NCBI RefSeq assembly: GCF_007827595.1
Contig: NZ_VISR01000024.1
Span: 118,464-182,463 of the forward strand
Source of the DNA: Streptomyces sp. BK340
GTDB taxonomy: Bacteria; Actinomycetota; Actinomycetes; Streptomycetales; Streptomycetaceae
Direction of reading: 5' to 3'
DNA: 64,000 nt
Made by a program: the position numbers and the translations under genes. The notes under the pieces were generated by a model. That model did not search any database. It was given only the letters and a program-made list of their open reading frames with translations, and was not told the DNA's origin. Shown piece by piece: positions 7,441 through 16,552 of the stretch. Each line of letters starts with the position of its first letter. Positions within the stretch are counted from its first letter, which is position 1.

Positions 7441-7839
7441 GTGATCGACACCGAAGGCGACTGCGCCGAGTGGACCTTTCCCGCGGAACCAGGCGCCGTG
7501 CGCACCGCCCGCGCCGCGGTCCGGGGCCGGTTGTGCGGCTGGGGTCTCGACTGTCTCGCCGATCTGGCCGCGCTGCTGGTCAGTGAGCTGGTGACGAACT
7601 CCCTGCGGCATGCGACCGGGCCGATCGGCGTACGGCTGGTGCGCCCCGCCGGACTCGGTGACACGCTGCTGGTCGAGGTCTCCGACCCGCTCCCGGACCC
7701 GCCGCGCGAGCGCGTCGCCCACCCCGAGGACGAGAGCGGCCGCGGTCTGCAACTGGTCGCCGACTCCTCGCGCCGCTGGGGCACCAGGCCCGGCGACACC
7801 GGAAAGACCGTCTGGTTCGAACTGGCGGTGCCCGGGTGA
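7441..7839 (+). CDS. RsbW-like anti-sigma / serine kinase ATPase
   Basis: 132 residues from GTG 7441, chosen because GGGAAG lies 8 nt upstream; in-frame TTG 7420 and GTG 7432 are alternatives. GHKL ATPase motifs are the N box LLVSELVTNSLRHA, the G1-like VEVSDPLPDPP, and the G2-like GRGLQLV followed by WG...GKTVWFEL. The family phosphorylates anti-anti-sigma factors or sequesters sigma-B-type sigma factors; Streptomyces encodes many. Its C-terminal block (GRGLQLV...GKTVWFEL..PG) is almost the same as that of the next gene's C-terminal domain, suggesting duplication. Partners are not encoded nearby. Confidence 0.82.
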   Translation: MIDTEGDCAEWTFPAEPGAVRTARAAVRGRLCGWGLDCLADLAALLVSELVTNSLRHATGPIGVRLVRPAGLGDTLLVEVSDPLPDPPRERVAHPEDESGRGLQLVADSSRRWGTRPGDTGKTVWFELAVPG

Positions 7840-7957
7840 GCCTGATGCGCAGGCCGCCGTGCGCCGCCCATGCTGCGATGCGCGCCCGGCACAGGGGTGG
7901 GACTGCGTGATTCGAGGGCGTGTTCCCTGGTTAGAAGACTGGTTGTGTTCTCGCAGT

Positions 7958-7980
7958 CAGGTCCGAAAAACACCTGGACC
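7958..7980. promoter_or_regulatory. Inverted repeat upstream of the PAS-SpoIIE gene
   Basis: GGTCC (7960-7964) and GGACC (7976-7980) flank an A-rich spacer (GAAAAAC), with overlapping CAGGT/ACCTG arms. It is about 110 bp before the GTG start at 8090, so it is a candidate operator for that gene. A GGATACT element at about 8023 could be the -10. Confidence 0.25.
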
Positions 7981-8089
7981 GAGCTGTGATCGTGAACACC
8001 GTGTCGTGCGGCGCCGTAGTGCTGGATACTGCGGGCAGCCGCCCCCGGTGACCGGTGCCGGGCGCGGTGAGCTGGAGGGGACGGTTCGC

Positions 8090-10729
8090 GTGAGCGAGAT
8101 ACCAGCGAAGGCCACGGAGTCCGAGGACCCGTCGGGCGGCGCGAGGAACCAGGCCGCACAGACCGCGGTGCCCGGCGACGCCATGTGGCAGAGCAGTCCG
8201 CCCGGCTCGATCTACGACTACATCAGGGTCGCGTCCTTCGCCATCAGCCCGGGCGGGGTGGTCGACCAGTGGAGCCTGCGCGCCGAGCAGCTCTTCGGGA
8301 TCCCCGCCGAACGCGCCGTGGGCATGGACCCCATCGAGGCCTTCATCGATCCCGACCTGCGCGAGCACGGCCAGCGGAAGATGGCCGAAATCCTCGACGG
8401 GCGGGAGTGGACCGGGGTGGTCCCCTTCCGGATGCCGGACCGGCCGGACGGGGCGCGCGGCGAGGAGGGGCTCGCCGAGGTCTACGTCATGCCCACCCTG
8501 ACCGCCGAGGGTGAAAAGGCCGCCGTCTGCATAGTGGTGGACGTCCGCACCCTGCGCAGCATCGAGACCGACCTCGCCGCCTCGCAGGCGATTTTCGGTC
8601 AATCCCCGTTCGGCTTCCTGCTGATCGACATAGACCTCAGGGTGCGCCGCGCCAACATGCGCTTCGCCTCCATCTTCGGCGGAAGCCCGGACGACCACCG
8701 CGGCAAGGGAGTTCACGACTACCTCCCGCGCGCCGAGGCCGAGCGGGTTTCGGCCACCCTGCGCCGGGTGCTGGAGACCGGCGACTCCATCACCGACATG
8801 CATGTCACGGGCTTCGTCCCGGGCTCCGAGGAGCGCCGGCACTGGTCCGTCAACCTCTACCGCGTGCACAGCGGCAGCGGCCGGCCCATCGGCATCGCCT
8901 GGCTCGGCACCGACATCACCGCCCGCCGCGCCGCAGCGCGCGAGGCGGCCGCGGCGCGGCGCAATCTCGCCCTGCTCAACGAGGCCGGCGCCCGCATAGG
9001 CAACTCCCTGGACCTGGAGACCACGGCCCGCGAACTCCTCGACGTCGTCGTCCCCGGGTTCTGCGACCTCGCCACCGTCGACCTCTACCAGGGCCTGCTC
9101 GCCGGTGACGAGACCCCGCCCGGCCTCGCCGACGGCAGCGCGGCGCTGCGCCGTGTCGCCTTCGCCAGCGCCGTCTCGGACGCGCCGTTCAGCGGCTCGG
9201 GCGAGCCCGTCGCGGTCGGGGCGGTCCACCACTTCCCGTTCAACTCACCCTGCGCGGACGCCCTGCGCACCGCCCGTCCGCAGCGTGTCCCGGCCGAGGA
9301 CGGCGGTCTCGTGCAGTCCATGCTGGTGGTGCCGATGGTCGCCCACGACACCGTCGTGGGGCTCGCCCAGTTCGCCCGCACCAAGGGCAGCGAGCCGTTC
9401 GGCGACCGCGACCGTGACCTCGCGGTGGAACTGGCCGCGCGGGCCGCCGTCTGCATCGACAACGCCCGCCTGTACCGCCGGGAGCACGAACGCGCGCTGA
9501 TACTGCAGCGGTCCCTGCTCCCGCCCGGCGATCCCGAGGCGTCCGGCCTCGACATCGCGTGCCGCTACCTGCCCGGCAACGCGGCGACGGAGGTCGGCGG
9601 CGACTGGTTCGACGTGATCGAACTGCCCGGCCACCGCACGGCCCTGGTGGTCGGGGACGTCATGGGCCGCGGTCTGCGCGCCGCGGTCGCGATGGGTGAA
9701 CTCCGCACGGCCGTCCGCACGCTGGCCCTGCTCGACCTCGAACCGGCCGAGGTCCTCTCGGCGTTGGACGAGATCGCCCGCGGCCTCGGCACCCCCGGCG
9801 GTGTCCAGCAGGCCACCCGCGCCGCCCGCCAGCCCCGCGACGCCGATCTCTCCGAGGTCTACCTCGCCACCTGCGTGTACGCGGTCTACGACTCGGTGAC
9901 CAGACGCTGCACGTTCGCCAACGCCGGCCACCTTCCCCCGGTGCTGGTGGAACCCGGCGAGGCGGCCCTGATGCTCGACGTGCCGCCGGGCATGCCGCTG
10001 GGCGTGGGCGGCGAGCCCTTCGAGGAGGTGGAGGTCGAACTCCCGGAGGGCGCCCTGCTCGCCCTCTACACGGACGGCCTGGTCGAATCCCGCGACCACC
10101 CCCTGGACGAGGGCCTCCAGGCCTTCGTCGGCGCGCTGACCGACCCCGCCCACCCGTCACCCGACCACCACTCCTCGACGACGGCGCCGCGCGCCGACAC
10201 CCATCGAAACCTGGAGGACGTCTGCGACCACGTCCTCAACACCCTCGACACCCACCACGGCGAGGACGACATCGCCCTGCTGATGGCCCGGGTCCAGGGC
10301 CTGCCCGCCGACTCCGTCGGAGACTGGACGCTGCCGCGCGAGCCCCGCAGTGTGGGGCGGGCCCGTGAGTACGCCCGCGCGCAACTGCTCAGCTGGGACA
10401 TGGAGCCGCTGGTCGACACCACGGAACTCCTCGTCAGCGAGCTGGTCACCAACGCGCTGCGCTACGGCGAGGGCGAGATCAGGCTGCGGTTGCTGCTGGA
10501 CCGCACCCTGGTCTGCGAGGTCTGGGACTCCGGCCTGGTCCAGCCCCGCCGCCGCCGCGCCCGCGACACCGACGAGGGGGGCCGGGGCCTGCAGCTGGTC
10601 GGCCTGCTCAGCGCGGCGTGGGGCTCGCGGCGCACCCCGCGCGGCAAGACCGTCTGGTTCGAACTCCCGCTCCCCGGCGGCGAGAACAGTCTGACGGACC
10701 CGGCGGAGGCGCTGCTCAGCCTCTTCTGA
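8090..10729 (+). CDS. PAS-PAS-GAF-SpoIIE (PP2C) phosphatase with C-terminal RsbW-like ATPase
   Basis: 879 residues from GTG 8090, with GGAGGGG 10 nt upstream. Domain order: PAS about residues 40-155, second PAS about 165-285 (FGFLLIDIDLRVRRANMRF), GAF about 300-465, SpoIIE/PP2C phosphatase about 490-720 (ILQRSLLP, EVGGDWFDV, VGDVMGRGLRAA, FANAGHLPPVL, LYTDGLVESRD, HGEDDIALL supplying the metal-binding aspartates), and a GHKL ATPase about 745-870 (LLVSELVTNALRYG, GRGLQLV, GKTVWFEL). It is expected to dephosphorylate an STAS anti-anti-sigma factor in response to signals sensed by PAS/GAF, while the ATPase domain could act as the opposing kinase. Ends before a strong terminator. No membrane segment. 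Confidence 0.9.
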   Translation: MSEIPAKATESEDPSGGARNQAAQTAVPGDAMWQSSPPGSIYDYIRVASFAISPGGVVDQWSLRAEQLFGIPAERAVGMDPIEAFIDPDLREHGQRKMAEILDGREWTGVVPFRMPDRPDGARGEEGLAEVYVMPTLTAEGEKAAVCIVVDVRTLRSIETDLAASQAIFGQSPFGFLLIDIDLRVRRANMRFASIFGGSPDDHRGKGVHDYLPRAEAERVSATLRRVLETGDSITDMHVTGFVPGSEERRHWSVNLYRVHSGSGRPIGIAWLGTDITARRAAAREAAAARRNLALLNEAGARIGNSLDLETTARELLDVVVPGFCDLATVDLYQGLLAGDETPPGLADGSAALRRVAFASAVSDAPFSGSGEPVAVGAVHHFPFNSPCADALRTARPQRVPAEDGGLVQSMLVVPMVAHDTVVGLAQFARTKGSEPFGDRDRDLAVELAARAAVCIDNARLYRREHERALILQRSLLPPGDPEASGLDIACRYLPGNAATEVGGDWFDVIELPGHRTALVVGDVMGRGLRAAVAMGELRTAVRTLALLDLEPAEVLSALDEIARGLGTPGGVQQATRAARQPRDADLSEVYLATCVYAVYDSVTRRCTFANAGHLPPVLVEPGEAALMLDVPPGMPLGVGGEPFEEVEVELPEGALLALYTDGLVESRDHPLDEGLQAFVGALTDPAHPSPDHHSSTTAPRADTHRNLEDVCDHVLNTLDTHHGEDDIALLMARVQGLPADSVGDWTLPREPRSVGRAREYARAQLLSWDMEPLVDTTELLVSELVTNALRYGEGEIRLRLLLDRTLVCEVWDSGLVQPRRRRARDTDEGGRGLQLVGLLSAAWGSRRTPRGKTVWFELPLPGGENSLTDPAEALLSLF

Positions 10730-10735
10730 CGCGCC

Positions 10736-10760
10736 GGTCCGGTGGCTCCGCCACCGGACC
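10736..10760 (+). terminator. Hairpin after the PAS-SpoIIE gene
   Basis: GGTCCGGTGGC-TCC-GCCACCGGACC, a perfect 11-bp stem with a 3-nt loop, starting 7 nt after the stop codon. No U-tract, as is usual in Streptomyces. Confidence 0.75.
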
Positions 10761-10798
10761 CCCGTTTCCGCCCGACTCGGCCGGCCGCCGGGCCGCGG

Positions 10799-12349
10799 CT
10801 AGCGAAGATGCCGGCGCGCCCGCGTCTCCGGGCCGCCGAAGCCGGCCGGGGGACCGCCGTCCGGCTCCTCGGCCAGCAGGATGCCGCCGAGGACGGCGCC
10901 GGCGAGACCGGTGGCGTGGCCGTCGGCGTACGGGTTCCCGTGGGTCCGCACATCGCGTTCGGCCAGATCGCGGGCCTCTCGGGCGAGTACGTCCGCGTCG
11001 GCACCCGAGCCGAGGGCCCGCTCCGCCTCCGCCAGCCGTGCCCGCGCCTCCGCGCCCACCGCCCCCCGGTGCACCGCGATGAAGTCCTCGGCCCCGCCGA
11101 GCGCGCTGCGCGACACGAGCCGCGCGGCCGCACCCACCACCCCGGACCGACCCACCTCCAGTCGCTCCACCGCCCGGGCGATGCGCCGCAGCGCGTCCAG
11201 CGGGTCGTACGGGCCCGCGGTCAGCTCCGTGCGTACGGCGGCCAGCACCCCGTCGGCGTGGGCGATCCGCGCATGCAGCTCGCCGGGGGCCAGCCGGGCC
11301 CGCCCGCCGTTCCGCCGTGCCTCGGCGATCTCCGCCTCCCCTCCGGTCAGCGCGGCCGGCACCAGCGCGGCCGCCTCCCGCAGCTGTGCCGCGAGCAGCT
11401 CGACCCCGCCGACGAGAACACCGGCCTGGGCGACGCCCCCTTCGGCCGCGCGCAGCCGGCGGACCGCCCGCTGCCCGTCCCCCGAATCGGCCGCCTGACG
11501 GGACTCGTTGAGCTGTGACGTGGCGAACACCAGCCGGTCCTTGGCCTGTTCGACATAGCCGGTGACGGGAGCTGCGGCCGAGGGCGCGTACCGCCGGTGC
11601 AGCTCCGCCGCCGTGGCCTGTGCCGCCGCCGTCCGCGCGGCCAGCTCCCGGAACCGCCCCTCGGCGACCTCCAGCGCCGCACCCACCCCCTGCTCCAGCC
11701 CCCGCAGCCGGTCCAGCGCCTCCGCCTCGGCATCCAGCCGCCGCCCCGCCTCGGCGCACCGCCCGACCACCCCCACCAGCGCCTGCCGCCGGGCACTCTC
11801 GTCCCCCGGAACCCCCTCCTCGTAGCGCCGCCATATCGCGAACGCGGCCGACATCTCGGTCTCCGCGGCCCGCAGGGCATGCCCGAACGGCTCGACCGCC
11901 TTGCTCCCGAACAGCGCCTCGACGAAGGGAAGTTCCCCCCTGCTGCCGCGTACGCAGTCGTCGGCCAGCACCAGCGCGGCACGGGCCTGCCGCTCGTTCT
12001 CGAGCGTGGTGGGCACGGGCGGCGCCGCCGACACCACGCCCGGCGTCGTCCGGGTCCGGGCCCGCCGGGTGCGCCGCAGATAGCCGTATCCGGCCAGTGC
12101 TCCGGCCGCGCCGACGGCGACCAGCGGCATGAGGAGATCGGTGACGGACGTCCCGCCCTGCTGCGCCGCGGCGGCGCTCGCGACCGGCCCGGCCGGGGAG
12201 ACGGGAACCGGATCGTGCTCGCCGACCGTCATCACCGGCAACACCAGCCACCCGGCCCCCACGAACGCACCCAGCACGGCATGTGTCACCCGCGCCGGTA
12301 TGTGCGCCTTGGCACGCCGGGGCCGGCCCCGGATCAGGGAGGACCTCAC
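10799..12349 (-). CDS. Coiled-coil membrane protein related to the C-terminal part of TPM-domain proteins
   Basis: 516 residues from GTG 12349, with no obvious Shine-Dalgarno, so leaderless or weak initiation is possible. An N-terminal hydrophobic segment (residues about 22-42) and a second (about 68-90) are followed by RRTRRARTRT. The rest is alanine- and arginine-rich helix, probably coiled coil. The block ADDCVRGSRGELPF...GSKAVEPFGHAL...EMSAAFAIWRR...CAEAGRRLDAEAEALDRLR resembles the segment that follows the TPM domain in Streptomyces TPM (YgcG-like) proteins, yet no TPM domain is present. Function unknown. Divergent from the GH18-like gene. GC-rich and codon-typical for the region. Confidence 0.65.
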   Translation of the reverse strand: MRSSLIRGRPRRAKAHIPARVTHAVLGAFVGAGWLVLPVMTVGEHDPVPVSPAGPVASAAAAQQGGTSVTDLLMPLVAVGAAGALAGYGYLRRTRRARTRTTPGVVSAAPPVPTTLENERQARAALVLADDCVRGSRGELPFVEALFGSKAVEPFGHALRAAETEMSAAFAIWRRYEEGVPGDESARRQALVGVVGRCAEAGRRLDAEAEALDRLRGLEQGVGAALEVAEGRFRELAARTAAAQATAAELHRRYAPSAAAPVTGYVEQAKDRLVFATSQLNESRQAADSGDGQRAVRRLRAAEGGVAQAGVLVGGVELLAAQLREAAALVPAALTGGEAEIAEARRNGGRARLAPGELHARIAHADGVLAAVRTELTAGPYDPLDALRRIARAVERLEVGRSGVVGAAARLVSRSALGGAEDFIAVHRGAVGAEARARLAEAERALGSGADADVLAREARDLAERDVRTHGNPYADGHATGLAGAVLGGILLAEEPDGGPPAGFGGPETRARRHLR

Positions 12350-12430
12350 ATTTTGGAGCGTATGGGCAGGTAGGCGGCTTCGCGAGTGGGGCGGATACGG
12401 CTGGGGGACGAGACGGACCAGGGGGCAGGA

Positions 12431-13516
12431 TTGAACGAGGAGAAGACCGGAGAACCGGCGGGCCCGGAGGCCGCCGACGAGGAGAACCTCCCGCAGGTGC
12501 CACGGTCACCCCGTCGGCGCCGCCGCATCGTCATCGCCGTCACCACCGCACTGCTCCTCCTGCTCCTGCCCGTCCTCGCCGCGGAGACGGCCCTGCGCCT
12601 CAACTACACCGGCGACCCCGCGAAGGGCACCCGAACCCGGAGCCGCGACGCCCTCTGGCTCGGCCACGCCTGGGTCGACGGCCGCAGGACCGACCAGGAC
12701 GTCAAAGCCCTCGCCCACCGCCTGCAGGGCACCGGCATCCGCGACCTGTACGTCCACTCGGGCCCGCTGGAACATGACGGCACCCTGCCCGAGTCGGCCT
12801 ACCCGAAGGCGCGTTGGCTGATCAGAGCCGTTCACCGGGAGATGCCCGGCATCCGTGTCCAGGCCTGGCTGGGTGACAAGCTGGCCGGTGAGACCCCGGA
12901 CGGTCTGCACCTGGAGCGGGCCGCCACCCGCACCGCCGTCGTCGCCTCGACCCGCCGCATCCTGGCCGCCGGCTTCGAGGGCGCCCACTTCGACCTGGAG
13001 CCCCTGCACTCCGGCGACAGCGACTACCTCTCCCTCCTGGACGATCTCCGCGCGCTCACCCACGCCCACCACGCACTGCTGTCCGTCGCAGCCCACCAGA
13101 TAGACCCGCTGCCGGCGTTCCACTCCTTCTGGGGCGCGACCACCGGCCACCCCAAGTGGTGGTCACAGGCCTACTTCGGGCAGGTGGCCCGCCGAGTGGA
13201 CCAGATCGCCGTGATGTCGTACGACACGATGCAGCCGCTGGAGAGCCTGTACGGCGGCTATGTGGCTCAGCAGACCAGCCTCGCCCTGGAGGTCACCCCG
13301 GACACCACCGACCTCCTGATGGGCCTGCCCTTCTACCACGAGAACCGCTTCGGCCACCGGGCCCGCGCGGAGACCGTCCCTGCCGCCGTACGCGGTGTCC
13401 GCCTGGGCCTGTCCCGCACCGACGCCGGCCGAGCCCGCTTCGGCGTCGCCCTGTACGTCGACTTCGCGGCGACCGAGGGGGACTGGCGGGCGTACCGCAA
13501 GGACTGGGCCGGATGA
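12431..13516 (+). CDS. Membrane-anchored GH18-like (chitinase-fold) protein
   Basis: 361 residues from TTG 12431 with AGGGGG about 7 nt upstream; GTG 12386 is an in-frame alternative. A short acidic N-terminus, a basic cluster RSPRRRRR and a single transmembrane segment (about residues 33-52) place the rest outside the cell. The extracellular part looks like a TIM barrel of the GH18 type: VHSGPLEHDG, FEGAHFDLEPL near residue 186 (position of the DxxDxE catalytic strand, here with only one clear acidic pair) and IAVMSYDTM near residue 262. Catalysis is uncertain because the full DxxDxDxE motif is not present. Substrate unknown. Confidence 0.65.
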   Translation: MNEEKTGEPAGPEAADEENLPQVPRSPRRRRRIVIAVTTALLLLLLPVLAAETALRLNYTGDPAKGTRTRSRDALWLGHAWVDGRRTDQDVKALAHRLQGTGIRDLYVHSGPLEHDGTLPESAYPKARWLIRAVHREMPGIRVQAWLGDKLAGETPDGLHLERAATRTAVVASTRRILAAGFEGAHFDLEPLHSGDSDYLSLLDDLRALTHAHHALLSVAAHQIDPLPAFHSFWGATTGHPKWWSQAYFGQVARRVDQIAVMSYDTMQPLESLYGGYVAQQTSLALEVTPDTTDLLMGLPFYHENRFGHRARAETVPAAVRGVRLGLSRTDAGRARFGVALYVDFAATEGDWRAYRKDWAG

Positions 13517-13544
13517 CTACCGAGGCGGGCATTCCGGTGGAACG

Positions 13545-13862
13545 ATGATCGTCATGCACATGTACTTGGTGGTGGCGGCATGGCTGGCCGTGGCGCTGTT
13601 CGCGGCGGCCGGCATCGCGTCCGTCGTGGCGGACTGGGTGCCGTGGCCCGCCCGCCGCCGGGTGGTACGGCCGCGGCTGTGGGGTTACGGCACGCTGGTC
13701 ACGACCCTCGGGCTGAGCCTGCTCCTGCTGCTGGAGCCGTCCGACGCCGCCGGGTTCGGCGGCGTCGCGTTCTTCGGCTATCTCGCCCTCTTCCTGGTCG
13801 GATTCATCATCCAGGTCCGCGCCCAGAGCCCCGGCCGGGACACTACGAAGACCTCCTCCTGA
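13545..13862 (+). CDS. Small integral membrane protein
   Basis: 105 residues from ATG 13545 (GGTGGA just upstream); ATGs at 13554 and 13560 are alternatives. Three hydrophobic segments (about residues 5-25, 45-65 and 72-95) separated by a basic loop WPARRRVVRPR. No recognised domain. Convergent with sdhB, overlapping its 3' end by 20 bp, so there is no room for a separate terminator between the two. Function unknown. Confidence 0.65.
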   Translation: MIVMHMYLVVAAWLAVALFAAAGIASVVADWVPWPARRRVVRPRLWGYGTLVTTLGLSLLLLLEPSDAAGFGGVAFFGYLALFLVGFIIQVRAQSPGRDTTKTSS

Positions 13863-14613
13863 TCTTCGACCCCAGCCAGACCAGCGGGTCGTACTTGCGG
13901 TCCACCGCGCGCTCCTTCAGCGGGATCAGCGCGTTGTCCGTGATCTTGATGCCCTCCGGGCAGACCTCCGTGCAGCACTTGGTGATGTTGCAGTAGCCGA
14001 GGCCGTGCTCGTCCTGGGCGGTGCCCTTGCGGTCCAGGCCGGACTCCTCCGCCGCGTCCAGCGGATGCATGTCCAGCTCCGCGACCCGCATCAGGAAGCG
14101 CGGCCCGGCGAACGCCTTCTTGTTCTCCTCGTGGTCGCGGACGACATGGCAGGTGTTCTGGCACAGGAAGCACTCGATGCACTTGCGGAACTCCTGCGAG
14201 CGGTCCACGTCCTCCTGGAACATGCGGTACTCGCCCGGGCCCACTCCGGCGGGGGGCACGAAGGACGGAACCTCCCTGGCCTTCTGGTAGTTGAAGCCGA
14301 CGTCGGTCACCAGGTCCCGGATCACCGGGAAGGCGCGCAGCGGCGTGACGGTGATCGTCTCGTCCCGGGTGAACACCGACATGCGCGTCATGCACATCAG
14401 CCGGGGCCGCCCGTTGATCTCCGCCGAGCACGAACCGCACTTGCCCGCCTTGCAGTTCCAGCGCACGGCGAGGTCGGGCGCCTGGGTCGCCTGGAGCCGG
14501 TGGATGATGTCCAGCACCACCTCCCCGTCGTGGACCTCGACCCCGAAGTCCTCCAGGCCGCCGCCCTCGTCGTCACCCCGCCACACCTTGAAGCGGGCCT
14601 CGTAGCTGCTCAC
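13843..14613 (-). CDS. sdhB: Succinate dehydrogenase / fumarate reductase iron-sulfur subunit
   Basis: 256 residues from GTG 14613, overlapping the sdhA stop by GTGA. Residues about 54-62 carry the [2Fe-2S] motif CKAGKCGSC, with a further cysteine in LMCMTRM. The C-terminal half has the ferredoxin-type ligands CIECFLCQNTC and CCTEVCPEG for the [4Fe-4S] and [3Fe-4S] clusters. It passes electrons from the flavoprotein to the membrane cytochrome b subunit and quinone. The protein belongs to the short three-cluster type paired with a single membrane subunit. Last gene of the operon. Confidence 0.95.
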   Translation of the reverse strand: MSSYEARFKVWRGDDEGGGLEDFGVEVHDGEVVLDIIHRLQATQAPDLAVRWNCKAGKCGSCSAEINGRPRLMCMTRMSVFTRDETITVTPLRAFPVIRDLVTDVGFNYQKAREVPSFVPPAGVGPGEYRMFQEDVDRSQEFRKCIECFLCQNTCHVVRDHEENKKAFAGPRFLMRVAELDMHPLDAAEESGLDRKGTAQDEHGLGYCNITKCCTEVCPEGIKITDNALIPLKERAVDRKYDPLVWLGSKIRRRSS

Positions 14614-16538
14614 TCGTACAGCTCCCCTTCGGCGAGGTACTTGACCAGCTCCTCCTTCTCGAAGAGGGCGAGCAGGTCCGGGCGGATGGGTTCGGTGGTC
14701 TCCCGGGTCAGCCGGATCTGGCCGCGCGCGGGATCGGCCGCCGCGAGGCCCGCGGCGGGGTCGGCGAGCGAGCACAGCAGGTTCGCGTTGCGCCAGGCGC
14801 GGTCCATCGTCGGATGGTCCTCGCGGGTGTGGCCGCCGCGCGACTCGGTGCGCTCCAGCGCGGCCCGTGCCACGCACTCGCTGACCAGCAGCATGTTCCG
14901 CAGGTCGAGGGCGAGATGCCAGCCCGGGTTGAACTGGCGGTGCCCCTCGACACCGGCCCGCCGGGCTCGTACGCGCAGCTCGGCCAGCTTGTGCAGGGCC
15001 TGCTCCATCTCGCCCTCGCGGCGGATGATGCCGACCAGGTCGTTCATGGTCTGCTGGAGTTCCTGGTGCAGGGTGTACGGGTTCTCCGGCGGGCCCGTCT
15101 CCTCCTGGGGCCGGGCGGAGAAGGGCCGCAGGGCCTCCGCGGCCGCCGTGTCGACCTGGGCGTCGGCGACGCGGGGGCGCTCGGCCGCGCCCGCCGCGTA
15201 CTCGGCCGCGTGCCAGCCGGCCCGGCGCCCGAACACCAGCAGGTCGGACAGCGAGTTGCCGCCCAGCCGGTTGGAGCCGTGCATACCGCCCGCGACCTCA
15301 CCGGCCGCGAAGAGCCCCGGCACCCCGCGGGCCGCCGCCGTCTCGGAGTCGACCGCGATGCCGCCCATCACGTAGTGGCAGGTCGGTCCGACCTCCATCG
15401 GCTCCGCCGTGATGTCGACGTCCGCCAGCTCCTTGAACTGGTGGTACATGGAGGGCAGCCGGCGCTTGATCACCTCGGCCGGCATACGCGTCGACACGTC
15501 CAGGAAGACTCCGCCGTGCGGGGAGCCGCGGCCCGCCTTCACCTCGGAGTTGATCGCCCGGGCCACCTCGTCGCGGGGGAGCAGCTCCGGGGGACGCCGG
15601 TTGTGGTCCGGGTCGTCGTACCAGCGGTCGCCCTCCTCCTCCGACTCGGCGTACTTCTCCTTGAAGACGTCAGGGATGTAGTCGAACATGAACCGCTTGC
15701 CCTCGGAGTTGCGCAGCACCCCGCCGTCGCCGCGCACCGACTCGGTGACGAGGATGCCCTTCACCGACGGCGGCCAGACCATGCCGGTCGGATGGAACTG
15801 CACGAACTCCATGTTCAGCAGCGGAGCCCCGGCGAGCAGCGCCAGCGCGTGCCCGTCGCCCGTGTACTCCCAGGAGTTGGACGTCACCTTGAAGGACTTG
15901 CCGATCCCGCCGGTCGCCACGACCACCGCGGGCGCCTCGAGGACGAAGAAGCGGCCGGACTCGCGGTCGTACGCGAAGACCCCGGAGATCCGCTCGCCGT
16001 CCTTCAGGACCCTGGTGACCGTGCACTCCTGGAAGACCTTCAGCCGGGACTCGTAGTCCCCGGTCTCCCTCCGGTCCTCCTGCTGCAGCGCGACGATCTT
16101 CTGCTGGAGGGTGCGGATCAGCTCCAGACCCGTACGGTCGCCGACGTGCGCGAGCCGCGGGTACTCGTGGCCGCCGAAGTTGCGCTGCGAGATCTTCCCG
16201 TCCTTCGTACGGTCGAACAGCGCGCCCCAGGTCTCCAGTTCCCACACCCGGTCCGGGGCCTCCTGCGCGTGCAGTTCGGCCATCCGCCACTGGTTGAGGA
16301 ACTTGCCCCCACGCAGGGTGTCGCGGAAGTGGACCTGCCAGTTGTCGTGCTCGTTGACGTTGGCCATGGCCGCCGCGATGCCGCCCTCGGCCATCACCGT
16401 GTGCGCCTTGCCGAACAGCGACTTGCAGATCACCGCCGTACGGGCGCCCCGCTCGCGCGCCTCGATCGCGGCCCGCAGCCCGGCGCCGCCGGCACCGACC
16501 ACGACGACGTCCCACTCCTGCCGGTCCACCACGGACAT
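14610..16538 (-). CDS. sdhA: Succinate dehydrogenase flavoprotein subunit
   Basis: 642 residues, the usual length. FAD-binding GAGGAG at residues 15-20; KAHTVMAEGG around residue 46 contains the histidine expected to bind FAD covalently. HPTGMVWPP and the later GGIAVDSETAA and GSNRLGGNSLSDLLVFG blocks are classic SdhA/FrdA motifs for dicarboxylate binding and FAD contacts. It catalyses succinate to fumarate oxidation on the cytoplasmic face of the membrane, linking the citric acid cycle to respiration. Lies 14 bp after sdhC and overlaps sdhB, so the three are co-translated. Confidence 0.97.
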   Translation of the reverse strand: MSVVDRQEWDVVVVGAGGAGLRAAIEARERGARTAVICKSLFGKAHTVMAEGGIAAAMANVNEHDNWQVHFRDTLRGGKFLNQWRMAELHAQEAPDRVWELETWGALFDRTKDGKISQRNFGGHEYPRLAHVGDRTGLELIRTLQQKIVALQQEDRRETGDYESRLKVFQECTVTRVLKDGERISGVFAYDRESGRFFVLEAPAVVVATGGIGKSFKVTSNSWEYTGDGHALALLAGAPLLNMEFVQFHPTGMVWPPSVKGILVTESVRGDGGVLRNSEGKRFMFDYIPDVFKEKYAESEEEGDRWYDDPDHNRRPPELLPRDEVARAINSEVKAGRGSPHGGVFLDVSTRMPAEVIKRRLPSMYHQFKELADVDITAEPMEVGPTCHYVMGGIAVDSETAAARGVPGLFAAGEVAGGMHGSNRLGGNSLSDLLVFGRRAGWHAAEYAAGAAERPRVADAQVDTAAAEALRPFSARPQEETGPPENPYTLHQELQQTMNDLVGIIRREGEMEQALHKLAELRVRARRAGVEGHRQFNPGWHLALDLRNMLLVSECVARAALERTESRGGHTREDHPTMDRAWRNANLLCSLADPAAGLAAADPARGQIRLTRETTEPIRPDLLALFEKEELVKYLAEGELYE

Positions 16539-16552
16539 CAGTCAGTCCCTCA

